Positions 7,237 to 13,605 of a stretch of DNA of 14,822 nucleotides are shown here, in pieces. Each line of letters starts with the position of its first letter. Within the stretch, counting starts at the first letter, position 1. The notes below the pieces were generated by a model. It saw only the letters and a list, made by a program, of their open reading frames with translations, did not search any database and was not told the origin of the DNA. The position numbers were made by a program, and so were the translations under genes. Origin of the DNA: an uncultured Lachnospiraceae bacterium (lineage in GTDB: Bacteria; Bacillota; Clostridia; Lachnospirales; Lachnospiraceae); contig CAPNGW010000026.1 of the NCBI GenBank assembly GCA_948665105.1, positions 1 to 14,822 of the forward strand, written 5' to 3'.

Positions 7237-7938
7237 CTATACTGTGTCCGCTTTACGAATGGCCTCTACAAACCGCTTCGTAATTTCCCTTGGCCTTGTA
7301 ATTGCAGTCCCAACAACTGCCGAAAAGGCCCCCGCTTCAAATACATTCTTAAGGTCTTCTGGCCCCCATATTCCTCCCTCTGCGATGACCGGTTTGCCAC
7401 ATGACTGTACCAGCTTACGAATCATCTGCAAATCAGGAAGCGCGGTGCCCTTGGTATATTGGGTATATCCACTCATGGTGGTTCCAATCAGATCAAAGCC
7501 AATTTCCGCTGCATGAAGCCCCTCCTCTATGGAAGAACAATCTGCCATAAAAAGCTGATTGGGATATTTCTGCCTTATCTCTTTGAAAAAGTCATCCAGG
7601 CTTCTGCCTCCGGGCCTCTCTCTCCTGGTAGCATCCAGAGCGATGATTTCACATTCACAGGCAGTCAATGCCTCCACCTCTCTGCACGTAGGAGTAATGT
7701 ATACATCACAATCCCCATATACCTCCTTGATAATCCCAATAATCGGAAGATTCACGTTCCTTCTAATCTCTGTAATGTCCTCCACCGTGTTGGCCCGAAT
7801 ACCACAAGCTCCTCCCAGCATGGCCGCATACGCCATCCGTCCCATGATGTAAGAGCTATGTAAGGGTTCTTCCTCCAAAGCCTGGCAGGATACAATTAAT
7901 TTGCCCCGAATCTGTTCCAGGATCTTCTGACGGTTCAT
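7237..7938 (-). CDS. nanE: N-acetylmannosamine-6-phosphate 2-epimerase
   Basis: The 233-residue cytoplasmic TIM barrel converts ManNAc-6-P into GlcNAc-6-P. Diagnostic segments are present: GKLIVSCQALEEEPLHSS (12-29), GACGIRAN (43-50), LPIIGIIKEVYGDCDVYITP with Lys71 (the likely catalytic Lys), ALDATRRERP (100-109), the TTMSGYTQYTKG loop (153-164), VIAEGGIW with Glu187, and the phosphate-binding end AVVGTAITRP. Length is normal for NanE. The ATG has GGAGG nearby (AAAGGAGGGACACC before the start). It is first in the leftward operon and divergent from nanA, with a TTGAAA-17-TATAGT promoter about 120 bp upstream whose -35 overlaps an operator-like element. Confidence 0.96.
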   Translation of the reverse strand: MNRQKILEQIRGKLIVSCQALEEEPLHSSYIMGRMAYAAMLGGACGIRANTVEDITEIRRNVNLPIIGIIKEVYGDCDVYITPTCREVEALTACECEIIALDATRRERPGGRSLDDFFKEIRQKYPNQLFMADCSSIEEGLHAAEIGFDLIGTTMSGYTQYTKGTALPDLQMIRKLVQSCGKPVIAEGGIWGPEDLKNVFEAGAFSAVVGTAITRPREITKRFVEAIRKADTV

Positions 7939-8057
7939 GGTGTCCCTCCTTTCTTGTTATTACATACCCGCATTATCCGAACATTCACAGTTTCTCCACA
8001 TTATTTGTGCTATTTGCCCGCCATGTCCTGATATTTTTTATTTTCTTCGGTAGATTC

Positions 8058-8086
8058 ACTATATCATATTTGGAAATTTTTTTCAA
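8058..8086 (-). promoter_or_regulatory. Promoter of the nanE-led operon
   Basis: On the minus strand TTGAAA (8086-8081), 17 bp, then TATAGT (8063-8058). The start point near 8051 gives a leader of roughly 110 nt before nanE. The -35 hexamer is embedded in the first copy of the repeated 14-bp element. Confidence 0.7.
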
Positions 8087-8116
8087 TACTTTTTTTAAAA
8101 AAGAAATATTTTTCAA
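8073..8116. promoter_or_regulatory. Paired operator-like elements between the divergent nan promoters
   Basis: GAAATTTTTTTCAA (8073-8086) and GAAATATTTTTCAA (8103-8116) match at 13 of 14 positions, each containing the dyad GAAA-N4-TTTC, and start exactly 30 bp apart (about three helical turns). Copy one covers the -35 of the nanE promoter; copy two ends 4 bp before the nanA -35. RpiR-type regulators bind such A/T-rich dyads, so these are good candidates for the site of the regulator encoded at 1565-2401; this link is inferred. Confidence 0.6.
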
Positions 8117-8120
8117 GTTA

Positions 8121-8149
8121 TTGAATTTAATTATGGATAATGGTATAAT
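8121..8149 (+). promoter_or_regulatory. Promoter of nanA
   Basis: TTGAAT (8121-8126), 17 bp, then TATAAT (8144-8149) with an upstream TG, giving an extended -10 TGGTATAAT. The leader to the nanA ATG is about 70 nt and includes an AGGAGG (8176-8181) with a small GCGG/CCGC stem but no usable start codon. Confidence 0.8.
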
Positions 8150-8225
8150 GTGACTAACAATCAGCCAGATTTAACAGGAGGCGGCTTTACCGCATCCACA
8201 CAAACAAGAAAGGAAGGCTATTATC

Positions 8226-9143
8226 ATGTCAAAATATGATGTATCACGCTTCAAAACCGTAACAGTAGCCCTTAATACCCCATTTCAGGCCAACGGAGAT
8301 ATCGACCTTGCCGCCACCAGAAGGCTTACCCGCTACTACATAAATAAGGGCATCAAGAGTCTCTATGTAGGTGGCAGCACCGGCGAAGGCTTTCTGCTGG
8401 ACTTAGAGGAACGGAAGCAGCTTGTGGAAGCGGTGGTTGAGGAAGCCCAGGGGGAGATGACAATTATCGTACATGTGGGATGTCCCTCCACAAGACACTC
8501 CGCCATGCTGGCGGCCCACGCCAAGGAAGCCGGTGCGGACGCAACCTCGGCAGTCCCCTGTGTCTATTACAGACCCAGTGAGGAGAGCGTTTACCAGCAT
8601 TGGACCGAAATCACCAAGGCTGCCGACCTTCCTTTCTTCATTTATAACATTCCCCAGCTCACTGGTTTCAATCTGTCCATGCCCCTGTTTGAGAGGATGC
8701 TTGCAAACGAAAGGGTCGCCGGAGTAAAATGCTCCTCCGATCCCTGCCATGATATTCTCAGGTTCAAAGCCGCAGGCGGAGAGGACTTCGTGGTATTCAA
8801 TGGTCCCGATGAGCAGTTCCTTGCCGGGCGGCTGATGGGAGCTGATGGGGGAATCGGCGGCACCTATGGCGCAATGCCGGAGCTCTACCTGAAGCTTGAT
8901 GAGCTTATCCGCCGGAGTGAGATTGATAAGGCAAAGGAGCTTCAAGTCGTTATCACCCACTTCATCTATCGCCTCTGCTCCTTCCCCTCCTTGTACGGGG
9001 CCTGTAAGACCATTATCCGCATGGACGGGGTAGACATCGGCAATCCCCGGCTTCCCTTCCTCCCTGTGGACGAGAAGGATCCGGAAATTGTAAAGCTGTA
9101 TTCTGACATCAGAAATGCGGTAAAGGAGGCACAGAAATTATAA
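8226..9143 (+). CDS. nanA: N-acetylneuraminate lyase (DapA/NAL superfamily)
   Basis: The 305-residue cytoplasmic TIM-barrel enzyme should cleave Neu5Ac to ManNAc and pyruvate through a Schiff base. Visible motifs: TPF (18-20), the pyruvate carboxylate-binding GGSTGEG (49-55), the catalytic Tyr in FFIYNIPQLTG (Tyr140) and the Schiff-base Lys in RVAGVKCSS (Lys168). The region GADGGIGGTYG also fits the lyase branch rather than dihydrodipicolinate synthase, as does its place opposite nanE and in a locus with nanK. AAAGGAAGG lies nine bases before the ATG. It is transcribed away from the nanE operon and its TAA overlaps the ATG of the next gene by one base. The substrate could differ in detail (for example another sialic acid), but the lyase call is solid by context. 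Confidence 0.92.
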   Translation: MSKYDVSRFKTVTVALNTPFQANGDIDLAATRRLTRYYINKGIKSLYVGGSTGEGFLLDLEERKQLVEAVVEEAQGEMTIIVHVGCPSTRHSAMLAAHAKEAGADATSAVPCVYYRPSEESVYQHWTEITKAADLPFFIYNIPQLTGFNLSMPLFERMLANERVAGVKCSSDPCHDILRFKAAGGEDFVVFNGPDEQFLAGRLMGADGGIGGTYGAMPELYLKLDELIRRSEIDKAKELQVVITHFIYRLCSFPSLYGACKTIIRMDGVDIGNPRLPFLPVDEKDPEIVKLYSDIRNAVKEAQKL

Positions 9144-9790
9144 TGAAACGGACGATTATCTGCTTTGGAGATTCCAATACACACGGCTATTGCTCCGAAA
9201 CCGGGGGACGTTTTGATGACACGGAACGATATCCCTGTCTTCTTGGCCATCTTCTGGGTCAGAATTATCTAATTCGTGAGGAAGGGCAAAGCGGCAGAAC
9301 CACCGTCTTCGAGGACCCGCTCTTTGAATCCTTAAGCGGACTGTCTGTAATCTTTTCCTGCCTCATGACCCATGAGCCGGTGGACCTCCTCATTATCATG
9401 CTGGGGACAAACGATACCAAGGAACGGTTTGGCTGTAACAGCCAGAATATAGCAAAGGGGCTGGAGAGACTGGCCCGAAAGGCCATGACCACCCTGGATG
9501 TCTGGAGAGGGGGCAAGCCCAACATTCTCCTTGTGGCTCCACCGCCCATAGAAGAGGGCTATGAGACTACCCATGTTGCCAATGAAATGGGCAAGGGCTG
9601 TGTGGAAAAGTCCCGACTACTGGCAAAATACTATCAGGAAACGGCTGACCTTCTGGGCTGTCACTTTCTGGACGCCGGAGCAATTCCCGGAATGAGGATG
9701 CATCCCAATGACTATATGCATCTGACCAGAGAAAGCCACCGTCTTTTGGCAGAACGGCTGGCAGCGGTGATTCCGACACTGCTTCCTTAA
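9143..9790 (+). CDS. SGNH/GDSL hydrolase, candidate sialate O-acetylesterase
   Basis: A 215-residue hydrolase with the SGNH blocks in order: block I FGDSNTHGY with nucleophile Ser11, block II Gly in EEGQSGRTT, block III MLGTND with Asn90, and the C-terminal acid/base pair in HPNDYMHLT (Asp190, His193). No signal peptide is seen, so it acts in the cytoplasm. The start codon overlaps the nanA stop (TAATG), with AAAGGAGG inside the end of nanA, so translation is coupled. Family members remove acyl groups from many substrates; translational coupling to the sialate lyase suggests de-O-acetylation of imported sialic acid before cleavage. That specificity is inferred, and an arylesterase or carbohydrate acetylesterase role is possible. 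No terminator is evident after it; a decayed gene converges 7 bp away. Confidence 0.85.
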   Translation: MKRTIICFGDSNTHGYCSETGGRFDDTERYPCLLGHLLGQNYLIREEGQSGRTTVFEDPLFESLSGLSVIFSCLMTHEPVDLLIIMLGTNDTKERFGCNSQNIAKGLERLARKAMTTLDVWRGGKPNILLVAPPPIEEGYETTHVANEMGKGCVEKSRLLAKYYQETADLLGCHFLDAGAIPGMRMHPNDYMHLTRESHRLLAERLAAVIPTLLP

Positions 9791-9797
9791 ATAAGAT

Positions 9798-10313
9798 TCA
9801 TGCATAATACTGAGCCTGTGAGCTCCACAGCTTCTGATACACCCCGCTGTACACGCCAAAACGCCGTTCCGAATCCGAATGTTTTTCGGCAATTTCTTCC
9901 TCCAGCTTCTTCACCTTTGCCACCTGTCCTCTGGTGACAAAGGTGAAGAAGCAGCCAGGCCAGAATCAGACAGGAGGCTGTAACTGCCGGATGAGCCAAT
10001 ACTCCTAAGACACTCCCCGGCTTGACGGGAGCCTTTGCACACAGGGATATCGTCAGCACTACTGCAGTAACCAGAGTCAGCAAAATCCGGTAGTCCCGGA
10101 CCAATGTCCCTAAGCCTCCTTTGAAGCGAAAGGCGATATCACGCCAAGCAGTATCACTGCCAAATCTACAAGGTGATAGCTCTTTCCTATCATGTCCTGG
10201 TACACCTTGGTCCCCCACCTGTAATTGCTGAAGATAGAGTAACGCTGTTCCCAGGGCTCACGGTTTTTCGTCTTTACTTTTTTATGTGGTGATGTATTTT
10301 TATCTTTCTTCAT
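9798..10313 (-). pseudogene. Small three-helix membrane protein gene broken by two opposite frameshifts
   Basis: The frame opens at ATG 10313 with a good AGGAGG six bases upstream and reads a basic start, then EPWEQRYSIFSNYRWGTK and a first hydrophobic helix HLVDLAVILLGVISPFA, ending at a stop near 10110. The protein continues in a second frame (LGTLVRDYRILLTLVTAVVL, then a helix around AVTASCLILAWLL) and returns to the first frame near 9945 with FTFVTRGQVAKVKKLEEEIA and a charged helical tail ending at the TGA at 9798. The joined product would be about 170 residues with three membrane segments and a coiled-coil-like C-terminus. I do not recognise the family. The two shifts compensate each other in frame, but the first creates an immediate stop. 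An AAAGGAGG followed by TTG just at the break could restart translation, so a split gene is an alternative; assembly error is another. Confidence 0.6.
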
Positions 10314-10351
10314 CTCAATCCTCCTACGTCTGTGATTTCATTTTACCATAT

Positions 10352-10440
10352 CCACTAAGCTCGACAATACCTCGCTAAATGGCTCGGTATTAGTTCTACT
10401 AGGCTCGACAATACCTCGCCAAGTAGAAACTATTATATCA
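10352..10440 (-). promoter_or_regulatory. Leader with extended -10 promoter and two tandem hairpins sharing one loop
   Basis: On the minus strand an extended -10 (TGATATAAT, hexamer 10437-10432) would start RNA near 10425. Two 31-nt hairpins follow at 10426-10396 and 10382-10352, exactly 44 nt apart. Both have the identical loop GAGGTATTGTCGA. Stem arms are CTACTTGGC/GCCTAGTAG and CCATTTAGC/GCTTAGTGG: both pair 8 of 9 with a T-T mismatch at the same place, two pairs change on both sides, and one becomes G-T. The 13-nt linker contains AATACC, complementary to GGTATT in the loops. The broken membrane protein gene lies directly downstream. No known RNA family is recognised. Confidence 0.55.
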
Positions 10441-10466
10441 AAAAAGCGGCCCGATAGCCGCTTTTT
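10441..10466. terminator. Bidirectional intrinsic terminator
   Basis: AAAAAGCGGC (10441-10450) and GCCGCTTTTT (10457-10466) form a perfect 10-bp stem with the 6-nt loop ccgata. T-runs occur in both orientations. It insulates the leader promoter just to its left from leftward transcripts of the remnant and HAD region. Confidence 0.85.
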
Positions 10467-10502
10467 GCATGAATTGTTCTTATTTTGCATGAAATGCATC
10501 TT

Positions 10503-10542
10503 ACAGTTCACTCGTCAGATTGGAAGGCGTGGAGTGAACTGT
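10503..10542. repeat. Perfect 11-bp inverted repeat sharing ACAGTTCA with a neighbour
   Basis: ACAGTTCACTC (10503-10513) and GAGTGAACTGT (10532-10542) are perfect arms around an 18-nt loop. The 8-bp core ACAGTTCA/TGAACTGT recurs at 10708 and 10858 as the ends of a second element. The repeat starts 4 bp past the stop of the response-regulator fragment. It is probably part of a dispersed repeat family; copy number cannot be judged from one window. Confidence 0.65.
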
Positions 10543-10545
10543 GCA

Positions 10546-10674
10546 TCAGGGTTTCGGAATTGTCACCTCCATGCCGAAGATACCTGGCTCCTGGTTCTTA
10601 CTTCCCCATTGCTTTAGCATTTCCTCCATCTGCGCTCTGGACGTTTCCTCATCCTCACAAAGTGCAATCTTCAT
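10546..10674 (-). pseudogene. N-terminal fragment of a response regulator (LytTR-type receiver)
   Basis: A 42-codon frame begins MKIALCEDEETSRAQMEEML, the classic start of a LytTR-type response regulator receiver domain: strand one IALC followed by the acidic pocket EDEE. GAGGG precedes the ATG. After about 33 residues the sequence turns to GMEVTIPKP and stops; a receiver needs about 120 residues with its phosphorylated Asp near 55, and a DNA-binding domain would follow. It is therefore a remnant with everything after helix one lost, apparently at the inverted repeat that begins just after the stop. No partner histidine kinase is nearby. A functional micropeptide is unlikely but not excluded. 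Confidence 0.6.
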
Positions 10675-10704
10675 ACCAGCCCTCACATTCTCATTGATTT
10701 AAAA

Positions 10705-10868
10705 GTAACAGTTCAGCCCGCGCCATTCGCAAAACCGCACTTACGTGCTTTTCGTTGCTTTGCAACTTATTTTTGCTCATAATCGGGCGCTCCGCTCATG
10801 GCCTACATAACGTGCTCATTCATGCAAGCATGATTCGCCCGTTTTATCTGCCATGGCTGAACTGTAAC
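10705..10868. repeat. 164-bp structured element with terminal inverted repeats
   Basis: GTAACAGTTCAGCC (10705-10718) and GGCTGAACTGTAAC (10855-10868) pair at 12 of 14 positions, 11 contiguous. Inside are further stems: GCAC/GTGC (10737-10748), GTTGC-TTT-GCAAC (10754-10766), CGGGCG/CGCCCG (10784-10789 with 10836-10841) and CATGC-AA-GCATG. No transposase is present. This is the form of a MITE-like or other dispersed palindromic repeat. Its right end lies inside the HAD gene. Confidence 0.6.
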
Positions 10869-11630
10869 ATTTAAAATGTCTCTCACCTGCTGTAAATTCT
10901 CAATTTCATAATCTATCCGCAGATTTTTATCCTTGGCTTCTCCCTTGGGGTTATACCAGCAGCACACAATCCCCGCGTTATTTCCGCCCTGCATATCGCT
11001 GGTGAGGGAATCTCCCACAATCATCACTTCATCCTTCCCATATGGCCCAATCTGTTCAAACACATAATCAAAAAATCCCTGGCTGGGCTTCTCTATCCCG
11101 ATGTTATCCGAAATAAACGCTCCCTCTAACAGCTCCTCCAGCCCGGATTTTTTCAGCTTCCGTTCCTGGGCAATGAAAGTTCCATTGGTGGCGGCATACT
11201 GCTTCACTTTGGATTTTAAATCCTTCACCAGCTCATATCCATGGTCATTAAAATGTATGGTGTCCCCCAGACGCACCTGATACTCCTTGTTGAAGGCAGC
11301 AATCAGGCCTGTCTCCGGGTGCTCCTCTCTGGTGTCAGCAATCTCACCGCCTTTTATCTGCTCCTCAGAGCCATAGTACCACTTATCCACAGGAATGCCC
11401 TCCTGTCCGAAAAATTCCTGAAACCGTCCCAGAAGAACCTCCTGCTTGGTGAGTTCGCCCCTCTCCAGGCGCTTCCAGTAGCTTGAATTAATGGCAGAAT
11501 ATCGGGCAAGCATTTCCTCCGTGCATTCTCCCAGTCCAAACAGAGAAAAGCAGGTCCCAATGGCCTGCCGCTCCGCTTTTTCAAAGTTTAACAAAGTTCC
11601 GTCGATATCCCACAAAAGAACCTTTATCAT
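10803..11630 (-). CDS. HAD-superfamily hydrolase, YjjG-like 5'-nucleotidase type, with altered C-terminus
   Basis: The 275-residue cytoplasmic protein has the four HAD motifs: motif I WDIDGTLLNF with nucleophile Asp8 and Asp10, motif II ATNGT (Thr148), motif III Lys181 in GIEKPSQGFF, and motif IV VGDSLTSDMQGG (Asp207, Asp212). A helical cap lies between motifs I and II. It resembles YjjG-type pyrimidine nucleotidases, which clear non-canonical nucleotides; the substrate remains inferred. The ATG at 11630 has GGGAGG five bases upstream and lies 15 bp after the esterase gene, so the two form an operon. The natural fold should end near DILN at 251-254. The last 21 codons come from the inverted-repeat element at 10705-10868 and have no family character, so an insertion probably replaced the original end. 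The core appears intact. Confidence 0.88.
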   Translation of the reverse strand: MIKVLLWDIDGTLLNFEKAERQAIGTCFSLFGLGECTEEMLARYSAINSSYWKRLERGELTKQEVLLGRFQEFFGQEGIPVDKWYYGSEEQIKGGEIADTREEHPETGLIAAFNKEYQVRLGDTIHFNDHGYELVKDLKSKVKQYAATNGTFIAQERKLKKSGLEELLEGAFISDNIGIEKPSQGFFDYVFEQIGPYGKDEVMIVGDSLTSDMQGGNNAGIVCCWYNPKGEAKDKNLRIDYEIENLQQVRDILNVTVQPWQIKRANHACMNEHVM

Positions 11631-11645
11631 AATTGCCTCCCTGTT

Positions 11646-12602
11646 TCATCCCATAGTTTTTCTCAGCCAAGCATCCGCCACCTGGGGCCATACAGCCACT
11701 TCAGGCTGCGGCATTTTAGGGCCCTCGCTGATTTTTATGCATCCCAATACATGGATTCGCTCCTCCTCCGTCACCGATATCTCGCCTCTTACAATTTTGT
11801 CCATGATTATCCGGCTCTGGAGTGTGGTATAGGGCTCTCCGTATTCATCGCTGGCCCACTTGTGATTGGAGAGGGAAAGGCCATGGGCGCCCTCTGAAAA
11901 AATATGAAGAGCGTAGGGAACACCCTTTTCCCTTAAGGCCTCTGCCATCCGATAAGAATTTTCCACCGGCACGGAATCATCCGTCCGTGTATGCCAGAGA
12001 AAACAGGGGGGAGTATGCTCCGTCACCTGATATTCCAGGGACATGTAGCGAAGCTCCTCCTGGCTGGCATCCTCCCCCAAAAGGTTTTCCACAGAACCCC
12101 CGTGGGTCAGTTCTCCCGTAGTAATCACAGGATAAGCTAAAACAGCCCCGTCCGGTCGGTTGGAGCAGGATGCATACACTGGATTCTCCTCCGGCAGGTC
12201 CGCAAAATGTACGCAGAGGGATGCACACAGATGACCGCCCGCAGAAAAACCGCAGACTGCCACCTGATTGGAATTCACCTTCAACTCCTCCGCTTTGCTC
12301 CGTACCCACCGGACAGACCGGGATAAATCCTTTACTGCCTGTAATTTTAGCGGAACCCGCTTCAAGGGGTTGGTGGTGTATACGCATACGAAAGCATTGT
12401 ACCCTCTCTCATAAAATTCCATGGCCACGATTTCTCCCTCTGCGGGAGACAAAGCTCCATAGCCCCCACCCGGAGCCACAATCAGGCAGGGCCTTATCTC
12501 ACTGTCCTTATGGAGATATCCATGCAGCTCAGGCTCAAATCCGTAAGCTCCCTCATACCGATACTCGCCTGCTTCCCATATTTTTGATGCCATCTTCTTC
12601 AT
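11646..12602 (-). CDS. Alpha/beta-hydrolase, acetylxylan esterase-like
   Basis: A 318-residue serine hydrolase with an oxyanion-type loop LIVAPGGGYGALSP (40-53), nucleophile elbow VCGFSAGGH (116-124, Ser120), acid in WHTRTDDSVPVENS (Asp208 or Asp209) and base in EGAHGLSLS (His240). This pattern is typical of the esterase/lipase family containing endo-xylanase-associated acetyl esterases. No signal peptide is present, so it acts inside the cell, likely deacetylating imported oligosaccharides; the substrate is inferred. The ATG at 12602 is preferred to a TTG two codons earlier because AGGAGG lies seven bases before it and only one before the TTG. It heads a two-gene operon with the HAD gene and has its own promoter. 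Confidence 0.88.
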   Translation of the reverse strand: MKKMASKIWEAGEYRYEGAYGFEPELHGYLHKDSEIRPCLIVAPGGGYGALSPAEGEIVAMEFYERGYNAFVCVYTTNPLKRVPLKLQAVKDLSRSVRWVRSKAEELKVNSNQVAVCGFSAGGHLCASLCVHFADLPEENPVYASCSNRPDGAVLAYPVITTGELTHGGSVENLLGEDASQEELRYMSLEYQVTEHTPPCFLWHTRTDDSVPVENSYRMAEALREKGVPYALHIFSEGAHGLSLSNHKWASDEYGEPYTTLQSRIIMDKIVRGEISVTEEERIHVLGCIKISEGPKMPQPEVAVWPQVADAWLRKTMG

Positions 12603-12634
12603 GCCCAATCCTCCTGAAATAATAGGTTTTTCTC

Positions 12635-12663
12635 ATTATAAACTCCCTGTGGAAAAAAAGCAA
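12635..12663 (-). promoter_or_regulatory. Promoter of the esterase-HAD operon
   Basis: On the minus strand TTGCTT (12663-12658), 17 bp, then a perfect TATAAT (12640-12635), about 30 bp before the esterase ATG. Confidence 0.75.
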
Positions 12664-12669
12664 TCTTCT

Positions 12670-12790
12670 CAGCAAATAGAGAGTGTCTCAAAGGCTTTAC
12701 TGTGACAGGAATTCCAGGCCTTTGAGACACTCTCTTTCGCTTACCGGCAGAAGCCCCCTACAGGGCCTCTGCCTTTTGTGCTATTTGCTG
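12670..12790. repeat. 121-bp nested inverted-repeat element
   Basis: Outer arms CAGCAAATAG (12670-12679) and CTATTTGCTG (12781-12790) match perfectly. Inside, 18-bp perfect arms AGAGAGTGTCTCAAAGGC (12678-12695) and its complement (12718-12735) enclose a 22-nt loop, followed by a second hairpin at 12746-12773. The whole could fold as a three-way junction or be a small mobile palindrome. It separates the truncated dehydrogenase gene from the esterase promoter, whose -35 begins 7 bp from its left edge. Confidence 0.65.
12746..12777 (+). terminator. Hairpin with rightward T-run inside the nested repeat
   Basis: GGCAGA and TCTGCC flank GCCC/GGGC pairs with one bulged mismatch and a short loop, then TTTT on the plus strand. 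No rightward gene precedes it, so for the leftward dehydrogenase remnant it may act only as a 3' stem. Confidence 0.5.
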
Positions 12791-12810
12791 TATTTTTAAA
12801 AATATCCTTT

Positions 12811-13605
12811 TTATACGTCCAGATACATATGCATGGGATAGGACAGATATCTAAGCTCTTCCAGCTTCTCCACCGTGACATAGCCTGTCGGTGCATTCAG
12901 GGCGGTGGGAATGCGGTTTACGATGGTTGCACAGGTGTGCTCAACAGTAGCCGGCTTTGTCACATAGAAGGTAGTATCGGGCTCGCCGATAATCTTCCAG
13001 TCGCACATATCGCCGTCGTCGGGTCCATATACCTTACCGATACACTGGGTCTCAATCACCGGCCCCTGGAGGGTCTCCGTGGTTACAACCGCGCTCATGC
13101 CGATGCAGTTACCCTTGGGAATGGTTGCACCCAAGGTCTCGGAGTACAAGTCCTTGTCGTAGAAATAAGGAACACATTTCTGGGTCTGGGACTTGATGGT
13201 CCATCCCATCTTGTTGCAGAAAGCCTCGTTGGAATTCCATACATAAGATGGCTCCAAAGTAGTGGGATGTGCGATTTTTTCCTCAAATTCCTCCGGCGTC
13301 ATACCGGCTCCGTGAGCCTCGGCCAGAGCAAGTCCGTAATCTTCTACATTGTAGCTTACTGCGCCTTCAATCCAGTTAATCTTGTGTACACCGCCTGCCA
13401 CACAGCCAATCATGTTAATCCAGTAAATATCCTGTATACCGGCGCCAACTATGGTACCGTCATTTTCCTTTGCCAGCAAGTCCAGCTTGTTGGTGATGGC
13501 AGAAGCAGTAGTCCAAGGATAGACAGCCTCCTCACAGGTGGTTACCACGTTGATGCCCCGGCTTACACATTTTTCAAAATTGTTACGCCCAGCTTGAATC
13601 TCAGC
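12811..13605 (-). pseudogene. 2,4-diaminopentanoate dehydrogenase-like gene lacking its N-terminal Rossmann half
   Basis: About 265 codons are open, and the family-like part runs from IQAGRNNFEKCVSRGINVVT through TTCEEAVYPW, SYNVEDYGLALAEAHGAGMT, SQTQKCVPYFYDKDL, TIPKGNCIGMSAVVTTET, GEPDTTFYV and VNRIPTALNAP to the natural end. This is the C-terminal catalytic and dimerisation part of DapB-like NAD(P)H amine dehydrogenases such as 2,4-diaminopentanoate dehydrogenase of ornithine fermentation, which are about 345 residues. The nucleotide-binding GxGxxG segment, roughly the first 80-95 residues, is missing: upstream the frame hits a TAG at 13632-13630 with no family sequence before it. An internal ATG at 13548 could start a 245-residue fragment, but it could not bind cofactor normally. 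No other ornithine-pathway gene is present. Confidence 0.75.

Noticed and set aside
8176..8193. Upstream leader peptide with AGGAGG before nanA
   Set aside because: No ATG, GTG or TTG follows at a usable distance.
7939..8225. CcpA (cre) site between nanE and nanA
   Set aside because: No stretch matches the cre consensus well enough to report.
8403..8960. 185-codon leftward open frame
   Set aside because: Shadow of nanA; the plus-strand frame carries all catalytic motifs.
10352..10426. CRISPR-like repeat pair (17-nt identical segments 44 nt apart)
   Set aside because: Only two copies, flanking stems vary together with the repeat, and no cas genes are nearby; hairpin explanation fits better.
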